Positions 1 through 8,499 of a stretch of 64,000 bases of DNA are shown piece by piece. The DNA is from JAJNBA01 sp035512775. Its GTDB lineage: Bacteria; Actinomycetota; UBA4738; HRBIN12. The notes below the pieces were generated by a model, which saw only the letters and a list, made by a program, of their open reading frames with translations, did not search any database and had not been told where the DNA came from. Within the stretch, counting starts at the first letter, position 1. Every line of letters begins with the position of its first letter. The stretch spans positions 1 to 64,000 of the forward strand of contig DATKDI010000006.1 of assembly GCA_035512775.1 (NCBI GenBank). The letters are read 5' to 3'. The position numbers and the translations under genes are program-made.

Positions 1-599
1 TTGTTCCCGCCCTTCACGACCACAGCCGCCACCGCGTCGCCATCCACGATCGTGAAGTCGAATGTCGAACCGTGGACGTCGATCACGAGCGTGCCTTCGA
101 CCAAACCACCCGACTCGGCGAAGAGGTCCACGCTCGCGTCCACCGGCGGTTCATGCTTGTACTCGAAGAGCAGAGCGTCGCCGAAGAGATCGGCGCAGTC
201 CTGATTCCCGATGAGGAGGACGGGCTGGACGCCGTCGCCGGACGGAGCCCCTGGCGTGTCGACGAGCGCTTCGACTTCAACCACGGGCGCAGCCACGGCG
301 GCGCCACGGCTCACGCGAGCGACGTTCAGCTGGTCGCTCCTGACTGCGGGAGCCGTGTCCGACGCGTCATCGTCTGACGTGGCCGGTGCCTCCTCGGCCG
401 GTGCCTCCTCGGCCGGTGCCTCCTCGGCCGGCAACGTGCCATCCGCGACGACGTCTTCCGTCGCAACGGGATCGGTGTCCGCCAGTGCGAACAACGAGCT
501 GCCCTGTCCGAGCGCGAACGCGAACAGGAGCAGGAAAGATACGAAGGACGCGAGCCCGCGCTTGCTGCGTCGGCTCCGTCTGTCGGTGCTGGTTCCCAT
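1..599 (-). CDS. Secreted surface protein, 3' end outside window
   Basis: This frame opens at ATG 599 and runs off the left edge, so only the first 199 residues are visible. A GGGAGG ribosome site lies five bases before the start. The N-terminus is basic (RRSRRSKR) and followed by a hydrophobic stretch, FVSFLLLFAFALG, ending near an ALA site, so export by Sec is expected. A low-complexity linker, EEAPA repeated three times, follows at about residues 57-71. The rest contains NQDCADLFG, then DFTIVDGDAVAAVVVKGG. That pattern resembles the N-terminal module of actinobacterial SpaA/prealbumin-like surface proteins; this is recalled, not searched. The next gene on the same strand is also a surface protein. 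Function is unknown; adhesion or wall structure is an inference. Confidence 0.75.
   Translation of the reverse strand, partial: MGTSTDRRSRRSKRGLASFVSFLLLFAFALGQGSSLFALADTDPVATEDVVADGTLPAEEAPAEEAPAEEAPATSDDDASDTAPAVRSDQLNVARVSRGAAVAAPVVEVEALVDTPGAPSGDGVQPVLLIGNQDCADLFGDALLFEYKHEPPVDASVDLFAESGGLVEGTLVIDVHGSTFDFTIVDGDAVAAVVVKGGN
381..430. repeat. 15-bp tandem repeat inside the surface protein
   Basis: The unit GGCCGGTGCCTCCTC occurs three times without mismatch and is followed by five bases of a fourth copy. It is in frame and encodes the EEAPA linker of the partial surface protein, so copy number can change by slippage without breaking the frame. Confidence 0.9.
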
Positions 600-746
600 C
601 CCTACCTCCCCAACGGTCTGGTGTGCCTCGAGCCCTACATGCCCCACATGCGGAGCCCACGCCCTACGGTGTAGACCGTGGTCCTCCGCCCGAATGTATC
701 CCCCCTCACCCGGGGGACACCATCGGGCGAATGGCCCGACTTCTTC

Positions 747-766
747 CGGACTGACTGTGTAGTCCG
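747..766. promoter_or_regulatory. Inverted repeat upstream of surface protein
   Basis: CGGACT and AGTCCG face each other across eight bases. It lies about 150 bases upstream of the start of the partial surface protein, in the 600-893 gap that otherwise holds only the terminator at 841-866. It could be an operator, but there is no other support. Confidence 0.25.
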
Positions 767-840
767 TTCGGAGGAGGCCGATTGTGAATGAAGTTCCCCG
801 ATTCCACAAGACAGAAACCTGCGGGTCGGGAGAAAGATCG

Positions 841-866
841 AAGCGGGCCCCCGACGGGGCCCGCTT
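841..866 (-). terminator. Rho-independent terminator of DUF11 gene
   Basis: AAGCGGGCCCC and GGGGCCCGCTT form a perfect 11-bp stem with a four-base loop, 27 bases after the stop codon of the DUF11 gene on the minus strand. Read on that strand the stem is followed by CGATCTTTCTCCC, a short T-rich tract, which fits intrinsic termination. Confidence 0.75.
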
Positions 867-893
867 CGTGCTCAGGTCGTCCGCGCGGAGGTG

Positions 894-2486
894 CTATACG
901 CGAGCTTGCGATCGCCTTCGCGAGACCAGGAGGATCGCCGAGCCGACCGCGGAGAGGATCACGATCCACGCAGCGAGCCCGTCCGTGTCCGATCCGGTGA
1001 AGGGGCTCCCGCCGCTCACGCCTCCACTCCCGTCGCCGTCACTCCCGCCTGTGGCGGCAACCACGGTGACCGAGGCAGAGTCCGTGTCATCGACGGACCT
1101 CCCGAGACGGTCCTCGCCCGTGGCCGTGGCGACGTTGGTGATGGGGGAGGAGCCCAGCGTTATCTGGGAGGTGAGCTCCGCCGTCGCTCCCGCCGCGAGC
1201 GTCGCGACCATACCCACATCGCCCAGCTTGTCGTCGATGACGGACACATCAGACAGGGGTGTGTCTCCCGTGTTGGTGACGACGTACGTATAGACGATGA
1301 GGGTGCCGGCCGGACCGGAGGTCGGGGTCGCGGACTGCTCGAGATCGATGCTCGGGTGGATCACGTCGACGTCATGTGTGTCCGTGTCCCTGACGGTGCC
1401 ACCTTCGTGATCGCCCGTGACCCTCGCCAGGTTGTGGACGACGTTGCCGTCAGCGGATGTGACCGTGTGGTCGCACTCGAAGCGCCATGCCTCGCCGACC
1501 CCCAGGGTCGAGTTGCCGTTCCCGTCGTCGACGAGTGTGGGGGAGGAGTCGCACTTCGGATCGGAGATGTCGATGTTGGTGAGGGCGACGCCTCCGTTGT
1601 TCCTCACGGTGAACACATACGTGATTGTGTCGCCCACGTGTGCGAAGGAAGGTCCGCCTTTCGACAACCGGATCCTCGGCACGCACGCGACCTCGTCGGT
1701 GGTTTCGGCGTGGTTGTCGTCCCCGACGTTCGCTCCCGGCTCGTTCGAGCCTTCGACGTCGACGACGTTGCTGATCGGGCCGCAGAAGTTGCCGTCGACG
1801 ATGACCCGGACCGTGACGGTTGACGACTCACCCGGGTCGAGGGAGACGGGGCCACAGCGAACCTCCGCGTGAGGCACGCCGCCGGGGAGCACGGAGCTCG
1901 TGACGGTGCACGCCTTGCCGGCGAGCGTCGGGAACGGTGGGAAGGCGACGCCCTGTCCACCCAGCGGTAGGACGTCGACGATCTCCACGCCCGTCGCTGT
2001 TTCGTCGCCTGCGTTGGTCACGGTGATCGTGTACACCAAGTCGTCGCCGTCGTGGAGGATCCCGTCCGCGTCGGACGCCTTCGAGACCTGGAGATCCGGC
2101 GGGCTCGGTTCGTCGACCGCCTCGGCGAGGCGGACCGGGATGCTCGCGCCGGCGTCCGTCTCATCCGAAACGCACGTCTCGAGTACCACGTCCTCCGGAC
2201 AACCGGTGTCGACATCGACGGAAGGGATCTCTGGGGGGAGCTCGTCGCTGATCTCCACGGGGAGCAGGTCGCTGATCTCCACGGCAGATGCGTCGCCGTC
2301 GCCCGAGGCCTGGGTATCGAGGATGACCGGCTGCGCGTCGTCCACCGACGCAGGGTCGGGCGAGTCGACCGATGGAACGGCACCGGCGAACGCCATGCCG
2401 GCTTGCCCCACTGTCAGCATCGCCACGATGATCGACCCGAGAACCAGTCCCCGTCGGGCGCCGGACCGGTGATTCGCTCTCCTCAT
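894..2486 (-). CDS. DUF11-repeat wall protein with sortase-like signal
   Basis: This 530-residue protein has a signal peptide (basic start, then GLVLGSIIVAMLTV, cleavage near AFA). An acidic linker contains the near repeat VEISDLLP/VEISDELP. Three DUF11-type beta-sandwich repeats follow, at about residues 135-285, 285-390 and 390-490, each with a V-x-N-x-G core. The C-terminus is Gly/Ser-rich, then SPFTG, a hydrophobic helix and RRRSQ, which is the layout of an LPxTG sorting signal with Ser in place of Leu. The start at 2486 is preferred to an ATG 24 bases upstream because AGGAGG sits four bases before it. It is probably anchored to the wall by a sortase; no sortase gene is in the window. Its terminator is at 841-866. 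Confidence 0.85.
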   Translation of the reverse strand: MRRANHRSGARRGLVLGSIIVAMLTVGQAGMAFAGAVPSVDSPDPASVDDAQPVILDTQASGDGDASAVEISDLLPVEISDELPPEIPSVDVDTGCPEDVVLETCVSDETDAGASIPVRLAEAVDEPSPPDLQVSKASDADGILHDGDDLVYTITVTNAGDETATGVEIVDVLPLGGQGVAFPPFPTLAGKACTVTSSVLPGGVPHAEVRCGPVSLDPGESSTVTVRVIVDGNFCGPISNVVDVEGSNEPGANVGDDNHAETTDEVACVPRIRLSKGGPSFAHVGDTITYVFTVRNNGGVALTNIDISDPKCDSSPTLVDDGNGNSTLGVGEAWRFECDHTVTSADGNVVHNLARVTGDHEGGTVRDTDTHDVDVIHPSIDLEQSATPTSGPAGTLIVYTYVVTNTGDTPLSDVSVIDDKLGDVGMVATLAAGATAELTSQITLGSSPITNVATATGEDRLGRSVDDTDSASVTVVAATGGSDGDGSGGVSGGSPFTGSDTDGLAAWIVILSAVGSAILLVSRRRSQARV

Positions 2487-2756
2487 GTCCCCTCCTGGGT
2501 CCCACCTCATGCAGGCGGTCGGTCATCCGTGTCGGTCACATGCATCGGCCGGTTGACCCACACCCTACGAGGGCCCGGGGGAGGGGAACATCGGTCGAAA
2601 GAAGGAAGCCTTCCGCCGAATGTCCCTCTCTCCGCGGCCGAAGGCGAGCTTTGCATCCGCGTTGCCCCGAAGCAAGAACGCCCAAGACCGAGCATGATCG
2701 GGAGGGAGCGGGAGGGCACGCGAGAGCCGGTGCGAGCCTGCCCCGGGCAAGGTGAC

Positions 2757-2770
2757 ATAACGGACGTTAT
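2757..2770. promoter_or_regulatory. Palindrome ATAACG-GA-CGTTAT, possible operator
   Basis: This 14-bp palindrome with six-base arms lies in the 2487-2841 gap between the DUF11 gene and the UvrA-like remnant. It has the size of a dimeric repressor site. No clear promoter accompanies it, and I see nothing else in the gap beyond GC-rich sequence. Confidence 0.3.
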
Positions 2771-2841
2771 CGGGGAAGAGGCATGAGGAGTCGAGCCGAT
2801 GAGCGAGGAACTCGTCACACGGTGTCCGCGAGTGGCCCCCG

Positions 2842-3078
2842 TCAGGTACCGACGTAGGCCGCGAGGTGCTCGCCGGTGAGGGTGGAGCGGGCCGCGACGA
2901 GGTCGGTGGGTGTGCCCTCGAAGACGATCCGGCCGCCGTCGTGGCCGGCGCCGGGGCCGAGCTCTTGCCCGAGCCGGAGACGCCGGTGATCACCGTCAGC
3001 CGGCACTTCGGGATCTCGACGCTGACGTCCTTCAGGTTGTGTTCACACGCGCGCCCTGCACGCGGATCAGATCGTGGA
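2842..3078 (-). pseudogene. UvrA-like ATPase remnant with internal deletion
   Basis: On the minus strand the sequence first reads DIHDLIRVQGARV. After a two-base shift it reads NLKDVSVEIPK and ITGVSGSGKSS, the N-terminus and first Walker A of the short UvrA-like class found in actinobacteria. Straight after KSS it jumps, in another frame, to PGAGHDGGRIVFEGTP and STLTGEHLAAYVGT followed by a stop, which is the C-terminus of the same family. Some 700 residues in between are absent. The junction is in AGCTCGGCC; normal codons for GKSSL and DLGPG share CTCG, so a deletion at short homology is plausible. It cannot make an active protein. The true uvrA is the separate gene at the right edge. Confidence 0.85.
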
Positions 3079-3102
3079 TGTCGGCAGCGTGCAGCGGAGG
3101 CG

Positions 3103-3588
3103 TCAGCGCACGGCCTTCTTCACGAGCGCGGCGATCTTCTTCTCTTCGGCAGCGGTCAAGTCCTTCAGTGCGAAGGCGGTCGGCCACAGCGCGCCTTGGT
3201 CGAGGTTCGCCTCGTCGCTGAAGCCGAACGTCGCGTACCTCGCTTTGAACTTCGCCGCGTCCTGGAAGAAGCAGACGACCTTGCCGTCCTTGGCGTAGGC
3301 GGGCATCCCGTACCAGGTCTTCGGCCAGAGGTCTGGCGCGGCAGCGGTGACGATCGCATGGACCCGCTTGGCCATGGCGCGATCCCGTCCCGTCATCGCG
3401 GCGATCGCCGCGAGCAGGTCGCGCTCCCCGTCAGCCCTGTTCTTGTTCGCGCGCGCTTCCGCCTTCTGCTCTTGGGCCCGAGCCTTCATCGCAGCCCGTT
3501 CGTCGGCGGTGAATGTCCCGGACGTGCTCGCGGTGGTGCGCTTGGCGGACGTCCGCGTGGTCTTCTTCGCGGGCTTCTTCTCAGGCAT
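3103..3588 (-). CDS. DUF1801 (YdhG-like) protein with basic N-terminus
   Basis: The protein has 161 residues. Residues 1-60 are Lys/Ala/Arg-rich (KKPAKKTTRTSAKRTT) and probably disordered or nucleic-acid binding. Residues 60-160 match the DUF1801 fold, with PDLWPKTWYGMPAYAKDGKV, a conserved FF and an ALKDLT segment near the end. Members are called iron chaperone-like by remote similarity, but the role is not settled. GGAGGAG lies ten bases before the ATG. It is intact although the genes on both sides are deletion remnants; AraC, VOC, UvrA-like and DUF1801 genes are often neighbours in actinobacteria, so this looks like a survivor of such a cluster. Confidence 0.8.
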   Translation of the reverse strand: MPEKKPAKKTTRTSAKRTTASTSGTFTADERAAMKARAQEQKAEARANKNRADGERDLLAAIAAMTGRDRAMAKRVHAIVTAAAPDLWPKTWYGMPAYAKDGKVVCFFQDAAKFKARYATFGFSDEANLDQGALWPTAFALKDLTAAEEKKIAALVKKAVR

Positions 3589-3612
3589 CTCGAACCATCT
3601 CCTCCGTGCAGT

Positions 3613-3960
<348 letters not shown>

Positions 3961-3970
3961 ATGAGGAATC

Positions 3971-3996
3971 GTGCCACGTCGCACCGGACGTGGCAC
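3971..3996. repeat. Perfect 9-bp inverted repeat GTGCCACGT/ACGTGGCAC
   Basis: The two arms are separated by eight bases. The repeat lies between the end of lnt-ppm1 and the start of the AraC remnant. There is no T-run on either strand, so a factor-independent terminator is doubtful. Its position ten bases upstream of the AraC start fits an old operator. Confidence 0.5.
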
Positions 3997-4030
3997 CTCT
4001 CGTTCGCAGTCGCAGGGGACGGGAGGGTCG

Positions 4031-6244
4031 TCAGGCGCGGAAGCCCCGATGTGGTCGCCCGAGGACCCTGAGAGCCACGCCCCAGCGGGTCACCAGCCAG
4101 AGCGCCTCGAACACGATCCCACGGGAGAGCTTCGAATGGCCGTGTTCCCGTTCCCTGAACGTGATCGGCACCTCGCCGATCGCCCAGCCGCGGAGCCACG
4201 AGCGCATGACCAGCTCCACCTGGAAGCCGTAGCCGTCGGCGTGGAACGGGTCCGCGACGAGATCCTGGAGCAGGGCGCGGCGGTAGACGCGGTAACCGCT
4301 CGTGGCGTCGTGAAGGGGTAGGCCCAGCATCACGGAGGCATAGATGTTGCCCATCCTCGACAAGGCGAGCCGGGGGCGGCTCCAGTTCGTCACGGAGCCC
4401 CCCGGCACGTAACGGCTGCCGACCACCAGGTGGAACCGATCGCGAGCCGCGTCGAGCAGCGAGGCGAGCTCGCCGGGATCGTGCGAGAGATCGGAATCCA
4501 TCTCGACGATCAGGTCGTAGCCCCCCTCGAGCGCCCGATCGAATCCCTCTAGGTAGGCGCTCGCGAGCCCGGACCTGCCCGGACGCTCCAGGAGGCGAAG
4601 TCGCGGCTCCCCCGCCATGAGCTCCCGCACGATGCCCGCTGTGCCGTCGGGCGATGAGTCGTCGACGACGAGGGCCTCGACCCCCGGCAGCGCCAGCACA
4701 CCGGTGACGACGTCGCGGATCGTCTTCGCCTCGTCGTAGGTGGGAAGGATCACCAAGGTTCTCGCGTCTGGGTCGAGCGGCGCCGGTGCGGGACGCTCGT
4801 TCCGACGGCCCCGCGGCACCACCGCCATCCCGATCGCGAACACGAGCGACGCGATGGGGAGCCAGTCGCCCCAGCGCACGTAGAGCGTTCGCTCGGTCGA
4901 TGCGCGGATCGTCCTTCGGATCAGTGCGGGGTCGAACAGATCGGTCCGTTGAGACGTGCGACCGCTCGGATCGACGAACGCGCTGATCCCGGAGACGGCC
5001 GCATGCACCACCCATCGGCCGTTCTCGATCGCGCGGATCCTGGACATCTGCAGATGTTGCGCGGAGGCGGACGTCTCGTCGTACGCCGCGTTGTTCGTGA
5101 GGATGACCAGGAACTGTGCGCCCTGTCGTGCGAGCTCGCGGTCGAGGCCGGGGAAGCTGTTCTCGAAGCAGATCGGCGCCGCGAATCTCGGAAGCCCTGG
5201 GGCTTCCAGGGTGTGCACTCGCTCCCCCGGCGTGAGCTCGTACGCGATCTGCTCGAGCGCGGGGATCCAGCCGACGACTGCTTTCCACGGGATGTATTCC
5301 CCGTACGGAACGAGGTGGGTCTTCCGATAGACGTCCACCACCGCTCCCCCGCCGTCGAAGACGACCGCTTGGTTGAACAGCGTCCCGTCGTCGCCCCCGG
5401 CGACGGTCCGGATGTCACGGCTCGTGGCTCCGGTGAGGACCGGCACCCCCACCTCGGCGACGGTGGCGCGGACCTCCTCGAGGATCTCGAGGGACCCGGG
5501 GTCCAGCGCGCTCTCTCCCCACACGGCCAGATCGGGAGGCTCATCCTTCAATGTGCGGTGGAGGTCGAGATTGAGCCTCGTCACCGCGATGTCACCCTCT
5601 TCCCTCGAGCCATGCCTGACGGCTTCGTCGAAGTCGACCTGGATCGCCGCGACGTCGATGGGTCGCCCGGTGGCGTCGGCGAACGGGATGACGATAGGCG
5701 AGAGAGCAACGAGAGCCGCGATCCCCACCCACCGAGCCCGGCGTGCGAGGGAGCGCTCCCGGGTGGTCGCCTCCGCGAGCAACGCCGCCGCGAACGCCAC
5801 CACGAACGTGACACCGAACACGCCCGCGATCACGGCGAGGCGCACCGTGATCGTGTTCGGAACCTGTGACACGCCGAGGGAGCCCCACGTGAACCCACCG
5901 AACGGCCAGAGTCCTCGGAGCCAGTCCATCGCCGTCCATACGGCGGCCGCACCGAGCGCGGTGAGCATGGGCCGGCCGGGTCTGCGGACGAGCGGGAACA
6001 CGGCGCCGAACAGGGCGATCGACAAGGCGGTGAGCAGCGTCAACGCGCCCCACGCGAGCGAGCCGAAGAGCATGATCCACGACAAAGTGATCCCGAACGC
6101 CACGAGTCCGTAGACGAGCCCGAGCAGGAACCCTTGGGTGGGGGTCGCGTGCCGCAGCGCGACGAGCAAGATGGCGGGCGCGAGGAACGCGAGTGGCCAG
6201 GCCGCGACGGGCGGGAAGGCGAGCGAGGACAGTACGCCCCCCAT
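4031..6244 (-). CDS. Lnt-Ppm1 fusion: lipoprotein N-acyltransferase and polyprenol-P mannosyltransferase
   Basis: The protein has 737 residues. The first half has six or seven membrane helices and then a nitrilase-like domain with WGESA, YRKTHLVPYGEY and PICFENS, which supply the Glu, Lys and Cys of apolipoprotein N-acyltransferases. From about residue 490 a GT2 domain begins: VILPTYDEAKTI, VDDSSPDGT and EMDSDLSHDP, as in polyprenol-monophosphate mannose synthase. The same fusion exists in M. tuberculosis Rv2051c, where the Lnt half helps anchor the synthase. It should acylate exported lipoproteins, several of which are encoded here, and make the mannose donor for glycolipids. The start is uncertain: ATG 6244 has no good ribosome site and the frame is open about ten codons further up, after the DUF4193 stop. 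Confidence 0.9.
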   Translation of the reverse strand: MGGVLSSLAFPPVAAWPLAFLAPAILLVALRHATPTQGFLLGLVYGLVAFGITLSWIMLFGSLAWGALTLLTALSIALFGAVFPLVRRPGRPMLTALGAAAVWTAMDWLRGLWPFGGFTWGSLGVSQVPNTITVRLAVIAGVFGVTFVVAFAAALLAEATTRERSLARRARWVGIAALVALSPIVIPFADATGRPIDVAAIQVDFDEAVRHGSREEGDIAVTRLNLDLHRTLKDEPPDLAVWGESALDPGSLEILEEVRATVAEVGVPVLTGATSRDIRTVAGGDDGTLFNQAVVFDGGGAVVDVYRKTHLVPYGEYIPWKAVVGWIPALEQIAYELTPGERVHTLEAPGLPRFAAPICFENSFPGLDRELARQGAQFLVILTNNAAYDETSASAQHLQMSRIRAIENGRWVVHAAVSGISAFVDPSGRTSQRTDLFDPALIRRTIRASTERTLYVRWGDWLPIASLVFAIGMAVVPRGRRNERPAPAPLDPDARTLVILPTYDEAKTIRDVVTGVLALPGVEALVVDDSSPDGTAGIVRELMAGEPRLRLLERPGRSGLASAYLEGFDRALEGGYDLIVEMDSDLSHDPGELASLLDAARDRFHLVVGSRYVPGGSVTNWSRPRLALSRMGNIYASVMLGLPLHDATSGYRVYRRALLQDLVADPFHADGYGFQVELVMRSWLRGWAIGEVPITFREREHGHSKLSRGIVFEALWLVTRWGVALRVLGRPHRGFRA

Positions 6245-6282
6245 CAGGGACAGGGCGAACGCGACCGGCAGCCGGTCCTGGG

Positions 6283-6654
6283 TCAGGCGCAGTCGCGGCA
6301 GAACATCCGCCGTTTGTCCGCGAGCTGACTGCGATGTTTCACGAGATAGCAGTTCTTGCAGACGAACTCGGTCGACTGGATGGGGACCACGCGAGTCTCG
6401 ATCGGCTCGAGCCGGTCGTCCGCTTTCGTCGTCGCGGCGACGGCAACCACCGGTTCCTCCTCGTCGGCGTCGTCCTCGTCGTCACGAGCCTCTTGCTTCT
6501 CGAGGACCTCGTGGATCGACTCGACGTCGGCGACCGCAGGTTCCGCGGGGGTGGCCGCGGCATCCGCCAGGTCCTCTTCGGTCGGCTCGAGGTTGTCGAG
6601 ATCCTCCTCGGCCGCGACGTCCTCGTCCTCGCGCTCTTCCGTGCGCTCTACCAC
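6283..6654 (-). CDS. DUF4193 zinc ribbon protein
   Basis: The protein has 123 residues. Residues 1-85 are very acidic (EEREDEDVAAEEDLDNLE and similar) and likely disordered. The C-terminus has CKNCYLVKHRSQLA followed by MFCRDCA at the end, giving four cysteines in two CxxC pairs, the hallmark of the actinobacterial DUF4193 family; the usual length is about 100 residues. Its role is unknown, though the zinc ribbon with an acidic tail suggests contact with transcription or translation machinery. GTG 6654 is preceded by GGAGG with five-base spacing and by a TAGAAT -10 box. It lies 38 bases upstream of lnt-ppm1 and is probably cotranscribed with it. Confidence 0.85.
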   Translation of the reverse strand: MVERTEEREDEDVAAEEDLDNLEPTEEDLADAAATPAEPAVADVESIHEVLEKQEARDDEDDADEEEPVVAVAATTKADDRLEPIETRVVPIQSTEFVCKNCYLVKHRSQLADKRRMFCRDCA

Positions 6655-6690
6655 CTGCTCCTCCGGGTTCGGTCCTCGATCCGGCCGCGG

Positions 6691-6696
6691 ATTCTA
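6691..6696 (-). promoter_or_regulatory. -10 box of DUF4193/lnt-ppm1 transcript
   Basis: TAGAAT on the minus strand lies 36 bases upstream of the GTG start. No clear -35 element is seen. Confidence 0.45.
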
Positions 6697-6823
6697 GCGT
6701 CCGCTCCTCCTCTTGCCTTGGTACTTGCCTCGGCACTCGCCTTGGAGCGCCCCATCGGCGCTCGCCATGGAAGTGCGCTGGGGAGGCACAGGATGTTCCC
6801 CGGCAGCGGAAGATGGAACGCGA

Positions 6824-6889
6824 GAGCCCGAGAGACCTTTGGGGCCGCGACGCCGGGGCGCCGCGTTCTCTACTCAGCCTCTCGGGCTC
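6824..6889. repeat. Long-range inverted repeat in 345-base gap
   Basis: GAGCCCGAGAG and CTCTCGGGCTC pair perfectly over 11 bp around a 44-base loop that itself contains a GC-rich hairpin (CGCCGGGGCG). It lies in the 6655-6999 gap upstream of DUF4193 and downstream of the amidohydrolase. It could be a structured leader or a terminator with side stems. I do not recognise a riboswitch class and there is no T-tract. The rest of the gap holds only the -10 box above. Confidence 0.4.
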
Positions 6890-6999
6890 CGCATGCGTCT
6901 CCGCCGGGGCGGTGACGCAGGCAGGACGTTACCGAGCGAGGCTCGGGAGGACAACCCGAAACCCCAGAAACAGTGCCAAGAACATCGGAGGCGGGCTCG

Positions 7000-8499
7000 T
7001 CAGGCCCGGTAGACCTCGCGGCCGACGGAAACCGTGAGTACGGGCCGGAGGCCTTCCAGGGACGGTACCTCGAGGGGGTCATCGTCGTACGCGGCGAAAT
7101 CGGCGTGCCGTCCCGGTTCGAGTGCCCCCTTCTTGCCATCCTGGTGTCCCAAGCGGGCGCTCCCTACCCGGTGGAGCTTCAGGGCCTCGAGCCTCGTCAG
7201 GCGCTGCGAGGGTTCGTGGTGGCCTTCGAGTGCCGCGATCGCGAGCATCGGATCGAGCGGCGTCACCGGCGAGTCGGAGCCGACGCCGACCTCGATGCCG
7301 CGGTCGAGCATCGTGCGGATCGGGTGAGCGGCCATCGCGCGTGCAGGACCGAGCCGCTCCTCGTACATGCCGCCACCGTGTCCCCAGAGTCTGTCGAATG
7401 CGGGCTGCACGGAGACGGCCAGTCCGAGCATCGCGGTCCGCTCGATCTGGTCGGCGGACGGGAGGACGAAGTGCTCGATCCGATGACGCCGGGCGCGGAA
7501 GTGTCGCCGCTCCCGCGAGTCGAGAGCGACGTAGACGCGTTCCCAGGTCTGGAGGACCTGCTCGATGGCCCGGTCCCCGATCGCGTGGACACCCACCTGG
7601 AGCCCGGCGTTGTGACCGGCATGGAAGAACTCGGCGAGCGAGTCGTCGGCGTGATACAGCTCGCCCTGTTCCGAGCTGTCTTCGTACGGGTGCGCGAACG
7701 CGGCGGTCCTCGCCCCGATCGAACCGTCGACGGGAAGATCACCCCCGATCGCGAGGAAACCTCGCTCCATCGCCTCGGGGAGCGACATCGAGGCGGGAAC
7801 CGGAGAGACGTCGACCGGGAGTCGCCCTCGATGTCCGACAAGGACGTCGAGGTCCGACACGTCGAGTGACATCTCGTGGACCGCCGTCACGCCTCGGGAG
7901 GCCGCGAGGCCTGCCGCCTCCAGCTGGAACTCCTCGATGCGCTGGCGCTCGTACGACGACCCCACCCAGGCCGAGACCCGCCGGTTCGCCTCCTTCGTGA
8001 GGCGGCCCGTCGGCCGACCGTCCTCGCCCACCTCGACCCCTTCCGCGTCCGTGAGGTCGAGGGCGGTGAACACCTCCGCGCTCACCACCGAGATGTGTCC
8101 GTCCGTCCGCGTCAGGACGACGGGAAGTGAGGTCAGCGCGTCCAGTTCGGCACCCGTCGGCAGGTCCGGCCGATCCCAGCCCGACTCGTCGAAGCCCTCC
8201 AGGTGGACTGGGGACGTACCTGCGGCCGATCGCTCCGCGACGAGACCGAGCAGGTCCTCCTTCGACGTCGATCCCCTGACGTCTTCGTTCGTGAGCGACC
8301 GCCCGGTCGCGGTGAGATGGACGTGACTGTCGATGAAGCCCGGGACGATGGTGGTTCCGGGAAGCTCGATCGTGAGGTCCGCCTCCGGGGGGTCGCCGGT
8401 GCCCACGCGCTGGATGTGGCGTTCGTCCACGAGGAGCCACTCCCCCATCGTCGGGTGGGAGAGCGTGATGACACGGGATGCGCGGTAAAGGGTTCTCAC
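7000..8499 (-). CDS. YtcJ-like metal-dependent amidohydrolase
   Basis: The protein has 499 residues, the usual length for the Amidohydro_3 (YtcJ/NfdA) branch. The metal-binding HVH is in PGFIDSHVHLTATG near residue 60. HAIGDRAIEQV near residue 305 and GSDSPVTPLDPM near residue 415 give the other barrel metal ligands. A small N-terminal beta domain and its C-terminal return (DFAAYDDDPLEVPSLEGLRP) frame the barrel. The substrate, an amide or ester, cannot be told. The GTG start overlaps the stop of the reverse transcriptase gene in GTGA, so the two are translationally coupled. No signal peptide is seen. Confidence 0.9.
   Translation of the reverse strand: MRTLYRASRVITLSHPTMGEWLLVDERHIQRVGTGDPPEADLTIELPGTTIVPGFIDSHVHLTATGRSLTNEDVRGSTSKEDLLGLVAERSAAGTSPVHLEGFDESGWDRPDLPTGAELDALTSLPVVLTRTDGHISVVSAEVFTALDLTDAEGVEVGEDGRPTGRLTKEANRRVSAWVGSSYERQRIEEFQLEAAGLAASRGVTAVHEMSLDVSDLDVLVGHRGRLPVDVSPVPASMSLPEAMERGFLAIGGDLPVDGSIGARTAAFAHPYEDSSEQGELYHADDSLAEFFHAGHNAGLQVGVHAIGDRAIEQVLQTWERVYVALDSRERRHFRARRHRIEHFVLPSADQIERTAMLGLAVSVQPAFDRLWGHGGGMYEERLGPARAMAAHPIRTMLDRGIEVGVGSDSPVTPLDPMLAIAALEGHHEPSQRLTRLEALKLHRVGSARLGHQDGKKGALEPGRHADFAAYDDDPLEVPSLEGLRPVLTVSVGREVYRA

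Noticed and set aside
6824..6889. tRNA-like cloverleaf in the DUF4193 upstream gap
   Set aside because: The 11-bp stem is too long for an acceptor arm and there is no T-arm GTTC motif or anticodon arm.
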